A stretch of DNA of 64,000 nt from Vishniacozyma victoriae (lineage: Eukaryota; Basidiomycota; Tremellomycetes; Tremellales; Bulleribasidiaceae): contig JADPYG010000088.1 of assembly GCA_017654735.1 (NCBI GenBank), forward strand, positions 3,844,001 to 3,908,000, in the 5' to 3' direction. Shown one piece after another: positions 1-11,012 of this stretch. The position numbers and the translations under genes were made by a program. The notes under the pieces were generated by a model. It did not search any database, had not been told where the DNA came from, and worked only from the letters and a program-made list of their open reading frames with translations. The stretch's first letter is position 1, and every line of letters starts with the position of its first letter.

Positions 1-1045
1 GAGACAAAGCACGGCAAGGCTGAAGCAGCGAAGCCATGCTATATGAAAGCGCATAAGCGGTCTAGGGAGTATAATGAGTGACTTTTAATAGGAGTTCGGC
101 GCCGGGGTGGAGGCTGGGGTCAGGCGCCTGTGTATCGGACAAGGATAGGCTCGGGAACAAAATGATCATTCTCGGGTGGGGGATACTCGGCCGAAAACAG
201 GTTCTGGGTCCAAGCACGCACGTTCCGGAATGCAATTAGTTTCCTTTGGAAGAGCGGCAAGGTACATGACACTAGCTAACCTGTTTTGTACAATGCTGAG
301 AGTGTGGAAAGGGCGATAGCCTTTGGAGCCGGGCATGATGAAATAATGCCGAGCGGCGCGTTAAGCGGGTCACACAACAATGGGGGGTCAGCAGAAACCG
401 GACAAGTACCGGGCAACCGGGCAGAAGATCCTTGCCGTTACCTGCCTTCGGATTATAGTTAGAATAAAGCCAAGACGAGGCGCCATCTAGTGAGGTACAA
501 TAAACAAGTTTATTCGGTACACGGCAGAGGGAGAGAGACTGCGGAAGAGCGAATTTGTGAGACGGAGTGGTTGAAAGGAGAGGGAATCAAGGGGGTAAAG
601 GGTTTATTGCACTCTGTCCACTCCTTTTACCCTTTCATAAGATGAATTATCGGCTGAAATGTAATTAACGTGTGGGGTCCGGTCCGTTCAGAGATCAACT
701 TCTAGTCGTATATCCTATATCCCAATCATATAAGATTGACCCCACCTTGTTCTATCTGTTTGTCGTTATCCACCAGATCCAGTTCAGCTATCTTACAATA
801 ATACATATTCTATAAATAGTGAGTATACACTACTACCACACTCCTTTCACCTCAAACGACGCGCTTTGACATTCACCAACGCGTGTGAGGTCAGAGCGCC
901 CTTCCTTTCAAACCCTGGTTCTCCTTCGTTCACGACAAAAACATCTTTAGGATTGTTTGTGTCTTCTACTTCTCGCCATTATTCTATTACCATCACTTTC
1001 ATTCCAGCGCATTCAACAATACCTCCAAGCTAACATCCATCAGAA
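1..1045. other. Intergenic region upstream of the first gene
   Basis: No convincing coding exon is seen on either strand. The last 250 bases are pyrimidine-rich and look like the promoter and 5' leader of the gene starting at 1046. Nothing recognisable is seen in bases 1-600. Confidence 0.5.
811..818 (+). promoter_or_regulatory. Probable TATA box
   Basis: TATAAATA lies about 230 bases upstream of the ATG at 1046, followed by a CT-rich leader. It fits the core promoter of the GPI-type surface protein gene. This is sequence match only. Confidence 0.45.
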
Positions 1046-1878
1046 ATGTACACTTCCGCACTATTCACCGCTATCCTAGCTGGTTCAGCTCGTAAGTCGC
1101 CATACACCAAAGTCCGTGCTCAGGCTGATGTACAGTCGCTCTCCACCCAGTTCAAGAACTCGTCAGGCGACAAACCTTGACCAACGACATTATCCCCGCT
1201 GCTTGCCAGGATACTTGTTCTTCCTCCCTCCCTATTTACAATGCTTGTCTTTCTGGAGATCAGACCACCTGCTTGACCGTCTGTGATGACGCCAAGTAAG
1301 TTACTCGATTAATTCGAGATCTTGGTCGAGCTGACAATCAGCTTCGACCCCTTCGTCGCTTGTTTCAACTGTATTATCCAGAACGTCCCAGGTGGTTCTT
1401 CTGGTCAATTCCAACAAGCCCAGCAACTCATTGGTGAACTCGAAGCCGCTTGTGGGCAAGATGGATCTTCCGTTAGCGGTTCCGCCCTTTCTACCGCCTC
1501 GTAAGCTCCGTCAATCCCCCTTGGACGGGATATCATAGCTGACGACTCAGCGGTGCCAGCGGTGCGGCTTCCGGTGCTGCTGCTTCCTTCACCTCTGCCT
1601 CCTCTGGTATCACCATCGGCGGTGGTTCCTCCACCGGTGGTCTCGCATCCATCACTTCCAGTGTCGCCGCCGGTGCATCCAGCGCTTCCCAGGCCGTTGC
1701 CGGATCTTCCACTCCTTCTGTAAGCTACCTTGCGCCCACACTTTTGAGCTTGACTGATGATTAGGCCTCCCAATCCGGAGCTAGCGCCGCTTCTTCCTCG
1801 CCCAACGCCGGTGTCATCACTGCTCCTACTGGTATCATTGCCGTTATCCTCGGTGCTATCGGTGCCCTCGCCCTTTAA
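1046..1878 (+). CDS. Secreted Ser/Ala-rich GPI-anchored-type surface protein
   Basis: Five exons (1046-1091, 1136-1295, 1342-1500, 1551-1719, 1765-1878) join in frame to 215 residues. The N-terminus (MYTSALFTAILAGSALA) is a signal peptide and is followed by a KEX-like LVRR site. The mature N-terminal half has about eight cysteines in pairs and resembles the small Cys-rich domains of fungal wall proteins. The second half is a Ser/Ala/Gly-rich stalk ending in a hydrophobic tail (about TGIIAVILGAIGALAL), typical of a GPI attachment signal. This predicts an extracellular, wall- or membrane-anchored protein. The number and spacing of cysteines do not let me assign CFEM with certainty, and function is unknown. 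Confidence 0.85.
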
Positions 1879-2252
1879 GCTGTTGCAGGGCTTTGAGGAT
1901 TTGAGATTTTGAACATTGAAAGGGGATGAAGTGATTTTTTTGGACGTGGCATATATTTGCGTATAACTATTCGATGCACGTTGTTGCACACTTCACCTTT
2001 CCCAATTCTGGATTGCTGCAGTTGCATTGTATAAATGTGAGAAATGGTGTCTGTGTCGGTCGGAACATGCGAAGTGGAGGTCGTGAATTTCGGACGACTC
2101 GACTTTGTTGACGAGTGAACTACTTTCGTTCATTCTACTCATACCTGCGATCAACTTGAATCCCCCTATCAGTCCTAGATCTGCCGGTAGAACTACATAG
2201 ACCGACATAACAGACCTTCAAACCCCCAAAACTAAGAAGAGTCGCTGTAAAG

Positions 2253-3971
2253 ATGGCTACTACAGTCACCCAGTCGACCGGTTCTGGCAGCCAGCCGGTT
2301 ATTGGTATCATCGGAATGGGAGATGTAAGTATGCCTGTCGTCCAGATTCAAGCCAGCACAAAGGCTTTGAAACATTCCTGGAACGTTCGAAAAGACAGAC
2401 TGGACCTGACTGACATCCTAGATGGGCAAAATGTATGCTCGTCGCCTGAGTGAAGGTGGTATCAAGACGTATGTCCGACTTGTAGTCCTCGCTGATGATC
2501 AGGATATACGTCTGTGATAAGCCAGATGCGTATGAGAAGCTTCAAGAAGAATACAAAGGTCAGCTCTCGCCTGCTTTTTTTCCTCCAGACCCCCAGTAGA
2601 AAGCGGACTGACAGAACAGACAGCCCAATTACCCCGTTAATAGATGGACACGCTGTATCCCGAATATCAGACTTTATCATCTACTCTGTCGAATCGTCAT
2701 CAATCATCCCCATCGTTCGTGAATATGGCCCATCTACGAAAATGGGCGCTACGGTAGCGGGTCAAACTAGTGTCAAAGCACCTGAGAAAGAGGCTTTCGA
2801 AAAGTATTTACCAGAGGATGTGGATATCGTCAGTGTACACAGTTTACATGGGCCTACAGTGACCACTGAAGGTCAACCTCTTGTAAGTCCACCCAAGTGT
2901 CCAAATGCTGATAGGAGATCATCATTCATCATCGTGGACCTGAGGAAAAGGTTCGAATGGTTGAAGATGTATTTAGGAGCTTTAAATCTCGATACGTCTA
3001 CCTGAGCTACGAAGAACATGATCTGGTGACTGCCAATACCCAAGCTGTCACTCATGCTGCTTTCTTGTCGTATGTCCTCTTTTCATCTTGGTAAGGGAGA
3101 TAGCTGATAGTAGGATGGGTATGGCTTGGTATAAATCTGCCGCTTACCCCTGGGAAACAGCCCGTTACGTCTCCGGTATCGAGGTCATCAAAGTAAACAT
3201 CACCCTCCGAATCTATTCCGCGAAATGGCACGTCTATGCCGGTCTGGCTTTGTTGAACCCATCAGCCCAAATTCAGATTCAGCAATATGCAACTTCTACC
3301 ACCGAATTATTTAAATTAATGGTAGAAGGTAAAGAATCCGAGTTATCAACTCGAATCTGGGATGCAAGGAAGAAAGTATTCGGATTGGACAAAGAGGAAA
3401 CGGGAGAGAGGGCTCCTATTTTACTGAGCGAAGATGTACTTGATCAATTCTCTCTAGGTGGGGCTAGGAATGGAACGGGCGGAAAAGGGGAGATGGCACC
3501 TAATAGTCATTTGAGTTTATTGGCCATGGTGGACTGTTGGGCGAAATTGGGTATTAGACCATTTGAACATTTAGATGTGGCTGGTACACCAGTATTCATG
3601 CTCTGGATCGGTACGTCCTCTCATTTGCCTCATTTCAGACGATTGGGGAGCGAGACTGATGCGCAGGTGTGGCTGAATACTTGTTCCGGTCACCCACATT
3701 GGTCCAATCATCAATAACAGCATCTCTAAATGACAAAATCCACCGTCCGGACGACATCGAATTCGTAGTAGCAGCAAGAGGATGGGCCGAATGCGTGACA
3801 TTTGGTAATTTTGAACTATACCATAAACGGTTCCAGGAGACTGCTGGTATGTCTACCAGTTCACCGGGAGTCATGAGCTGATGAGTAGATTTCTTTGCAC
3901 CCCGGTTCGAGGAGGCAACAAAGGTTGGAAGTCGGATGATTAAAGCTATACAGGATGCTAGGTCTTCTTGA
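2253..3971 (+). CDS. TYR1: Prephenate dehydrogenase (NADP+), tyrosine biosynthesis
   Basis: Eight exons (2253-2324, 2422-2468, 2503-2558, 2620-2882, 2915-3069, 3114-3610, 3667-3846, 3889-3971) give about 450 residues, the usual size of fungal Tyr1. Near the N-terminus is the Rossmann nucleotide-binding loop (IGIIGMGDMGKMYARRL). Later come the conserved VSVHSLHGP segment and a helical C-terminal dimerisation half ending KAIQDARSS. The enzyme oxidatively decarboxylates prephenate to 4-hydroxyphenylpyruvate in the cytosol. The intron at 2883-2914 is only 32 nt. The neighbouring transaldolase gene is convergent, with 176 bases between stops. Identification rests on family recognition of these motifs and on length. 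Confidence 0.9.
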
Positions 3972-4147
3972 TGCATTGATCTTCATGATGCATTGATTGA
4001 CTGCAAGTACCTTTCAGTTTCAAAAGTGTCGGCCAAATTGTCAGTGGTCTCTGGACAACAACGCTTCCTACGCAGAACAGGCATACGTGCATGCGAAATC
4101 AATCACTCTACGACAGTATATCCACTCATTCCTTCTTCTCGAGCTGA

Positions 4148-5524
4148 TTAGAACTTGCCCTTGATCATGTCCTTGAGGGACTGACCTGTTATACATTAGC
4201 AAGCGTACTGACAGAAAGCGGGGAGACGCACCATCCTTGGCGAAACCTCGGATACCCTCGTGAAGCTTGTCGAAAGCCATGTTGTCCTCGAACATGGCCC
4301 ATCGGAACTTGGCCTCGTCATCGAGGTAAGAGACCTTCTCCATCTTCTCGCCGTCAACCTTGGAGGCATCGAGCTTCTTGGGGACGGGCTCGGAAGAGTT
4401 CTTGAGCTCTTCGAGGAGCTTGGGGGCGATGGTGAGGTAATCACATCCGGCCAACTCGGTGATCTCACCAACGTTTCGGAAAGAGGCTCCCATGACGATG
4501 GTCTTGTATCCGTGCTGCTTGTAGTAGCTGCCCGTCAGCTCTGGATCCAGTGGGTGGTGGTGGAGAGCTTACTTGAAGATCTTCTTGACAGACTGGACTC
4601 CAGGGTCGGTCTGGGCAGTGTACTCCTCTCCAGTAGACTTCTTGTACCAGTCGAGGATCTGATATTAGTACAGGCCTTGGCAGGGCGTCTTTAGGACTCA
4701 CTCGACCAACGAAGGGGGAGATGAGGGTGACACCGGCCTCGGCACAGGCGACAGCCTGACCGAAACCGAATAGAAGGGTCAAGTTACAGCTGGAGGATTA
4801 GCGCCAGACTACGATTGGTTTAATATACTTACTGGATGCCCTCCTTCTCGAGGTCCTTGGCGGCCTGGATACCTTCGTAGGTGGAAGCAATCTAGATGTC
4901 AGCTCGGGCATTCGGCCGTGTCCAGAAACTTGCCTTGATCAAGACTCGCTCCTTGTCGACACCAAGCGACTTGTAAAGGTCAATGAGCTGGTGGGCCTTG
5001 GCAATTGTTCCCTCTGCCTTGTCAGCGTGAAACACCTTTGAGAGCTTTCACTTACCCTTGTCAAAGGAGAACTTGGCGTCAACCTCGGTGGAAACTCGAC
5101 CGGGGATGATGTTGAGGAGTTCCTGGCCGAAACCGACGAGGAGTCGGTCCATGGCGTTCTCGGCCTGCTGCTCCTCGTTACTACTTATCAGCTGTGTCGC
5201 GGACAAGTGGCAAGCGGTAAAAGGGGATATGGAAGGACTTACCCTCCCTTGTCCTTACCGAACTTGACGGCCTCGGTGATGAGGTGCTCGTAGTTGGGGA
5301 GCTTGGCAGCGGCGAGGCTAGATATCAGTACATGGTCATGCTGAGTGGTGTGCAACATACATGAGGGAAGGGTTGGTAGTGGCGTCCTGGGGCTTGTAAG
5401 CACCAACAGACTCGAAATCTCCGGAGTCGGAAACGACAACGGTACCGGCGCTGGATATCAGTCATGTCTCCTTGTCAGATAATGTAGGGGCATACGCTTT
5501 CAAGGCATCAAGAGAAGTAGACAT
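4148..5524 (-). CDS. TAL1: Transaldolase
   Basis: The spliced minus-strand product starts [20 protein letters not shown] and ends [11 protein letters not shown]. Typical class I transaldolase blocks are intact: [12 protein letters not shown] near the start, [12 protein letters not shown] (Schiff-base lysine region), [26 protein letters not shown] and [14 protein letters not shown]. It transfers dihydroxyacetone units in the non-oxidative pentose phosphate pathway in the cytosol. There are about nine exons with short introns, each with a CTGAT/CTGAC branch site. The start at 5524 is the only ATG that fits the family N-terminus. The pathway supplies erythrose-4-phosphate to the shikimate route used by the convergent TYR1 neighbour; that link may be coincidental. 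Confidence 0.93.
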
Positions 5525-7064
5525 TATGATATGTGTTTTGTTTGTAATGTAATTGATAAGAAAGTAAAAGTTAGAGGTCGGTAGAATATGACGGAAGTCG
5601 TCACTCCCATGACTGTGAAACGGAAGCGAAAGCTAAGGGGCGGAACACACGAATGTGGCACTTAACCGGAGGTTCGGCCCGTACCCAGTAATCATATATC
5701 CGCTCTTACCCATCACTCCGCTCCAAGCTGACTCCGCTCCCACAGCCGGCTGTTGCTCGACGGCTTTATGGGGAGATCCAAGTAGGTTTAGAAGATCAGC
5801 AAAGTCAGCGACCGGGGGATTGGCCCAGGCCGGGCTAACATGGTCGGGGTCGCACATTGCAGCGGGATGTACCATGTAGTTGAACACCTGTTTACTACCC
5901 AAATGGAGTCTGCATGCTTCCGTGCCGGTCCAGTAGTGCACTTCAATCTGCCAAAGAGCCAAGTCACCAATACAGATGGGGCTGATAACGATAAACGTTG
6001 CTCTTTTGTTCGTTAGCCACCCCAAATCTTCAAGCCCTAACCCCAGTTTCAAGATCCACATTCCCAGGCACCAACCCGTCCTTTGGTCGTGAAAACAAAC
6101 AGCTTCCAACTCGATTAAGTAGCACGAGCCACGCATCGCACCATGCTGCTACCAGTCATCGGATGCAGTTGCATGTGGTAAAGCAAGGATCTTGTGGCTT
6201 TTTCGGTGAAAGCGGTGTGATTCAAATAGCGGTATGCATGACGTTTACAAAATCCCAACAGTTGATACATATCAATCAACAAAAGGAAAGGTACGATGTG
6301 TATCGGAAGTGGCGGAATGGGGTAAAAAGAGAGGAATTAAACAAAAGGGATGACCCTGAATATACCGAGAGGCAGAGTAGAGTAAACAAGAAACAACACT
6401 GGAATAGTAGTGCAAAGAGTGAAGAGATAGGACAAGGTGGCTACAAGTTTTAGAGTCTACCATCAACCGTATTGTACTGCTACCAAACTAGTCAGCAACT
6501 TAACATTCACTCTTTTACAAACGACAACTTCGACCTATCGACGACTCAACACACCGAGACCGAGCTCAACAAACACTACGCTTGGACCACTTTCCCTTCC
6601 TTGACGACCCCTTGAATCAGCATAGCTTGATTCATACTTTACACATCACATCTCTTCATACGTCGATCCCCATCACCCCGTCATCCCTTCGACCATCCTC
6701 TAACGCGTCTGGAACCGTCCATTCATACGATCTACAGACACTCCTTTCAATTCGAATTCATCGGCACGGATTGAGCTCATCGTTACTCAACTCTCACTTC
6801 ACGCCATCATCATCCTATCAATACAAAGATAAAAGGATACTTTCACACTGCTAGCGTCTGGACAATAGCACATTTACTTTCAAACATCGTAGGTTTCATT
6901 CGGATCTAGAATCAACCCATTGTGAGTCTTGACACCATGTCTTGTTTCACATCTGGGTATCACGCCCCACACTTTCACTCCTACATGACACTACTACCTA
7001 TATTCCCCTATCGCCTGCTATCTAGACTACTTTGTCCGTTCACTGATTGCCAGACCTCAACACA
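5525..7064. other. Long intergenic region between TAL1 and the membrane-protein gene
   Basis: About 1.5 kb with only chance-like ORFs on both strands. The right half (6480-7060) is rich in CTTCA/CATC pyrimidine tracts, as in long tremellomycete 5' leaders. I see no RNA gene or repeat. Confidence 0.5.
6922..7053 (+). other. Probable intron in the 5' untranslated region
   Basis: GTGAGT at 6922 and CACTGATTGCCAG ending at 7053 match the donor and branch/acceptor style of the coding introns. The ATG of the next gene follows 12 bases later. RNA reads across the junction would settle it. Confidence 0.45.
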
Positions 7065-8970
7065 ATGTCCTCCCCCTTTGGCCGAATCGGTCTCCTCGGA
7101 GCACCCCACGTCAAGCGTCAATCCAGTATGTCCTTCACTACCAGCCATAAGCACTGCCTAACATCCAGCCTGCAACCTAGCAGCTGGTGACCTCTACACT
7201 GCCCCCGCTCTCGGCGCCACGATCGACGCAACCAAACCCATCAAGTTCACATGGAACACCGCATGTGCCATCACCACTCCCCAGGTTGATCTTTACTTGA
7301 ACGAACCCAACTCGGGTCTCATCCAGGCATGGCAGAATGTCGACTTCAAATCCGGTCAATTTGAAGTTCAGCTCCGACCTAAATGGTGGAACTCTACCGA
7401 GACTGCTCATCTCCAACTCAGTATTCTCGGTGCCGGCTCTCCATCATGGGATACTCAGTCTCCCCCTGGACCTGTCTTTACCGTCAACTATCCCGCTTCC
7501 GCCATGTTCACCACTGTCACCGATGGAGGCGCAGTCAAGACCAACACTGCTGCCGCTGCCGCAACCCAATCTGCCGACGGTATTTTCAACGACGTCGCTT
7601 CCACCAAGTCTGGTGGTATTTCCAAAGGAGGTATCGCTGCTGCCGTCATTGTCCCTATCCTCGCAGTCATTCTCGCTGTAGGTGTCGCTATTCGATTCTG
7701 GCGACAGCGAGAAACCGAAAAGCGAAAGAGGTGGTCTCAGGCCTTGTCTACCCATTCGGCCGGTCTCGAATGGGAAAAGGGAGCTCATCCCGGAGAAAAG
7801 CCTCCTTCAGTCTTTGGCGGTATGCCCCGACCATCTACTTCATCTCAACGAACTCGACCCATGTCTTATGCCACCTCGTCCATCTATGCTGTTGAAAACA
7901 ACATGGCCGGTACCGGTGCCGCATTCGCCCGACCTACCTACAACACTCGAAGTTCCTCCAACGACAACGTCAGTCGATCATCCGTCGTCCTACCCGATGG
8001 AAACGTTCGACAGTCACGTATCTCGTTTGCCGAAAACGCACGACCTGATCGACGATCTCGTCTTTCGCTTGGTGGTGATATCCGCCCAAACGTTACTGGA
8101 TCTCCTCAAGCTGTATTTGTAAATCACAACGCTTCCAAGTCTACTACCGCTCTTGAACTCGCTACTCCTTCCAAGAAGGCCTCTTACGCTACTGGATCTG
8201 CCTTGGCAGATGACGAGGATGTCAACATTTCCCCATCTCAATTGACTGGACCTGGTCACTTTGGAGATAACGATATGCGAAAAGCTAGTGGATCCCGACG
8301 TAACGGTCGACGATCCATCATGTCGCTTGGTGGAAGTGATAAACGACGAGAGTCTACTGCGAGTGCCCTATCTGCCGACGATTTCAAGACTGCCGCTTCT
8401 GCTCGAGGATCCGTTGACGAACTCCGAGATATCGAGGGTATGATCATGAACCGACGATCCATGATGTCGACCCACTCTTCTGCCAGGTCGCCCGCTATCG
8501 CTCACGACGACCGTATGGAAGCATTGGACACGGACGCAGCCTACGACGCAGCATACGACATGCCTGCTCAGCCTTCCCCCATTGCTGGAGCCCAGACTGT
8601 CGCCTACGGTCCCGATCAGATGCTCGCCGTTTACGCTGCCCGTGGCAAAGTCAACTCGCCCGCCATGGTCTCTTCCTCATCCACTGCTTCCGGCCCCATC
8701 CCTGCTCCTCGACCTACCGCCAAGCGATTACTCTCAAACCTAACAAAGAGGAACGACGACAGCACCGTCCCTGCCCCTCAATCTGGTGAGATGCGATCAT
8801 TCGTTCATCTCCACAACGGTACCGCTTCCTCTGCCGCTGTTGAAGCCCTTCCCGCTCCTGGACCTAGTAATGCCCTCAAGCCCCCCATGGGCCGAGCACG
8901 TTCCAACACCGTCATGAGGCAGAGCAATGGATCCGCCTACTCGGAAGATCATGTTGGTGGTGCTCAGTAA
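7065..8970 (+). CDS. Single-pass membrane protein with extracellular Kre9/Knh1-like domain and Ser-rich tail
   Basis: Two exons (7065-7125, 7169-8970) give 620 residues. Residues about 20-135 (CNLAAGDLYTAPALGATIDA, then PIKFTWNT and later VFTVNYP) resemble the N-terminal beta-sandwich of the fungal Kre9/Knh1 type. A Thr/Ala linker follows, then one strong transmembrane segment at about 174-195 (GGIAAAVIVPILAVILAVGV) with a positively charged stop (FWRQRETEKRKR). The remaining 420 residues are a disordered Ser/Arg/Ala-rich tail with many RRS-type basophilic phosphorylation-like sites. No classical signal peptide precedes the domain; the N-terminus reads MSSPFGRIGLLGAPHVKRQS. It is probably a surface sensor or scaffold; function is unknown. 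Confidence 0.75.
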
Positions 8971-9224
8971 GAGTTGGGTGTGTAATGGACAATGTTTCGG
9001 TTTCTATATTACTTCTGTTTCTATATCCCCTTTTTGAGCCTCGGTCAATCTGGCTGTTAGGTCTCTCGTACACTCGTTAGGGTTTGTTTATCAGTTTTCG
9101 AGCGATTTCTAATAGTATGACTGCTGGTGGTCTACTGGATATGTATTTGATATCCTGCCTTTCTGCATGTGGTTTTACTTGTACTCTTGATCTACTGATT
9201 TTTGGTCTACACTGATCATACCAT

Positions 9225-10681
9225 TCATAGCTCGTCCCGGTGGACCTCCTCTGCCTTTGCATGGCCATCAACGCCCATGGTCAATAACGCTAGGTAATCG
9301 TATACGACATCGGCAGCAGCAATAGCAGAAATCTCGGCTACCAGTCAGCTCAATGGACTACAAGAGTCGTGAGGAAAAGTGGACGTACCGTTGGTATCGT
9401 AAGCAGGAGCCAGCTCGACAATGTCGAATCCAACGATATTGAGGCCCTTGAGACCGTATAGCACTCTTCTGACTTCTCTGGTAGTCCATCCGCCAGCTTC
9501 GGGTGTACCAGCTATTGGTCAGCTATTTCAAACTCTAGAAAACTTCTATCTAGGCAGGGTGACACGGAAAGACATACTGGCAGGAACCATACTTGGGTCC
9601 ATCACATCCACATCCAGTGAAATCACCACAGGTCCAGTGCCCACTCTCTGCTTGATCTTTCTAGTGATCCAATCTACTCCGTGCTCATCTAGATCCCAGG
9701 TCGAGATGAGGTCAAAGCCGGCAGTGACATCATCTTCGAGGTCCGTTGGGCCCTGATTGTCAGCTCACCACTGATCAAAGAGGACCAGAAAGAGCGAGAC
9801 ATACAGAGAACTTTGTCCTGATCCCAGCGTGGATCGAGGAGTTTGTTTTTATATATCCAGCTTCGTAGGCGTGCCAGAAGAATGTCCCGTGGTTCACACC
9901 TGCTTGAAGGGAGACTGAACCGTAGTACCTATCTGGGTTCCATGTATCGATATGGGCATCCAGGTGAATTACTGATACTGGGCCGTAGACTTCGCTCAAT
10001 GCGCCCAAGATTGGTAGGACCTATCTTATCAGCTTTCGAGTTGATCTGGAATGAGGATGGGACGTACGATAGTGTGATCACCACCTAGAGCAATTACTCG
10101 AGGGTGATACTCCCCATCTAATCCTTTTGCCATTCCTAATTCCTCCATCTTTCCGGGATTTGCTACTGGGTGATTCAGCATACTAGAGTAGGCAGCTTTG
10201 ATCTGCTTGATTGCGATTGCCGAGTCGAATGGGGATACTGGGACATCTCCACAATCGAGCTGAACGTCAACGTCTTCCTTCCTTGGGGTAGAAGAGGGGG
10301 AAGGGGACTGACTGTACCAAGTCCATTTGTATATGGATTCAATCCAAGTTGGAGTGAGTATCCCCGCTCAGGCCTCTGACGCCTCGAACCACTCCTTATC
10401 CCATACGGTCCAAACCTCGCACCTACTTATCAGCATTTACTCCATGTTCCAAGGGTATACTGACCAGGACGATAAGAAACGGCATTATCATAAGGCACAC
10501 CCAAGATAGCAACGTCCACTTTCCCTTCTATATTATCTAAACATCTTTCATGAGGGAGATGGGCGAATGTTGTGATTCCAGAGAAGGACAAGTCGGGAGT
10601 ACCGGCGTATTCATCCGCCCAGGGGTCTGAGCGGGCGGTGATAAGTGGTAGGATTGCCAGGAGGGAAGGTAGGTATCTCAT
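9225..10681 (-). CDS. Agmatinase-like ureohydrolase with N-terminal signal peptide
   Basis: A multi-exon minus-strand gene. The protein begins MRYLPSLLAILPLITARSDP, a convincing signal peptide. It then carries the ureohydrolase metal-binding blocks in order: VIALGGDHTI, VIHLDAHIDTWNP, ISLDVDVMDPSMVPA and GGWTTREVRRVL, ending in AKAEEVHRDEL. All Mn-binding His/Asp motifs are present. Family members hydrolyse agmatine (or other guanidino compounds) to putrescine and urea. The LDAH-D-W spacing and the DVDVMDP block favour agmatinase over arginase, but substrate cannot be fixed from sequence. Secretion or entry into the ER would be unusual for a polyamine enzyme. The stop is convergent with the upstream membrane-protein gene, with 254 bases between them. 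Confidence 0.85.
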
Positions 10682-11012
10682 GGTCGTCGTAGAATTGATC
10701 TATACACAGTGACACCGACAGCTAAGATAGAGCTGCCAATTTACCTTGACTGCAGACTCGGCCCGCTCGGATGATGGCTGGCGCTTGTAGTCACTGTACC
10801 GGGGCTGATTAGGAAGAGATGAGGCTCAATAGTTATTCCAAGCGAGGTATATTCAGGCACATCAGTCAAAGTCACGAGTCTTGGCGATTAAAGGTTAAGC
10901 GACCGGCGCTTGCGAAACGCTGGTACATGGTGTACATCAACTGCCAATCATCACATATACATCGTCCAGATAGTATCAAAGCCCTAAGATAGTCCTATGG
11001 AACCTAGATCAC

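Noticed and set aside
1..1045. A gene in the first kilobase
   Set aside because: No ORF with splice signals or recognisable protein was found.
5633..6136. A 167-residue minus-strand ORF upstream of TAL1
   Set aside because: No recognisable domain, biased toward Cys/Trp, no splice or start context, and it overlaps plus-strand ORFs of equal quality.
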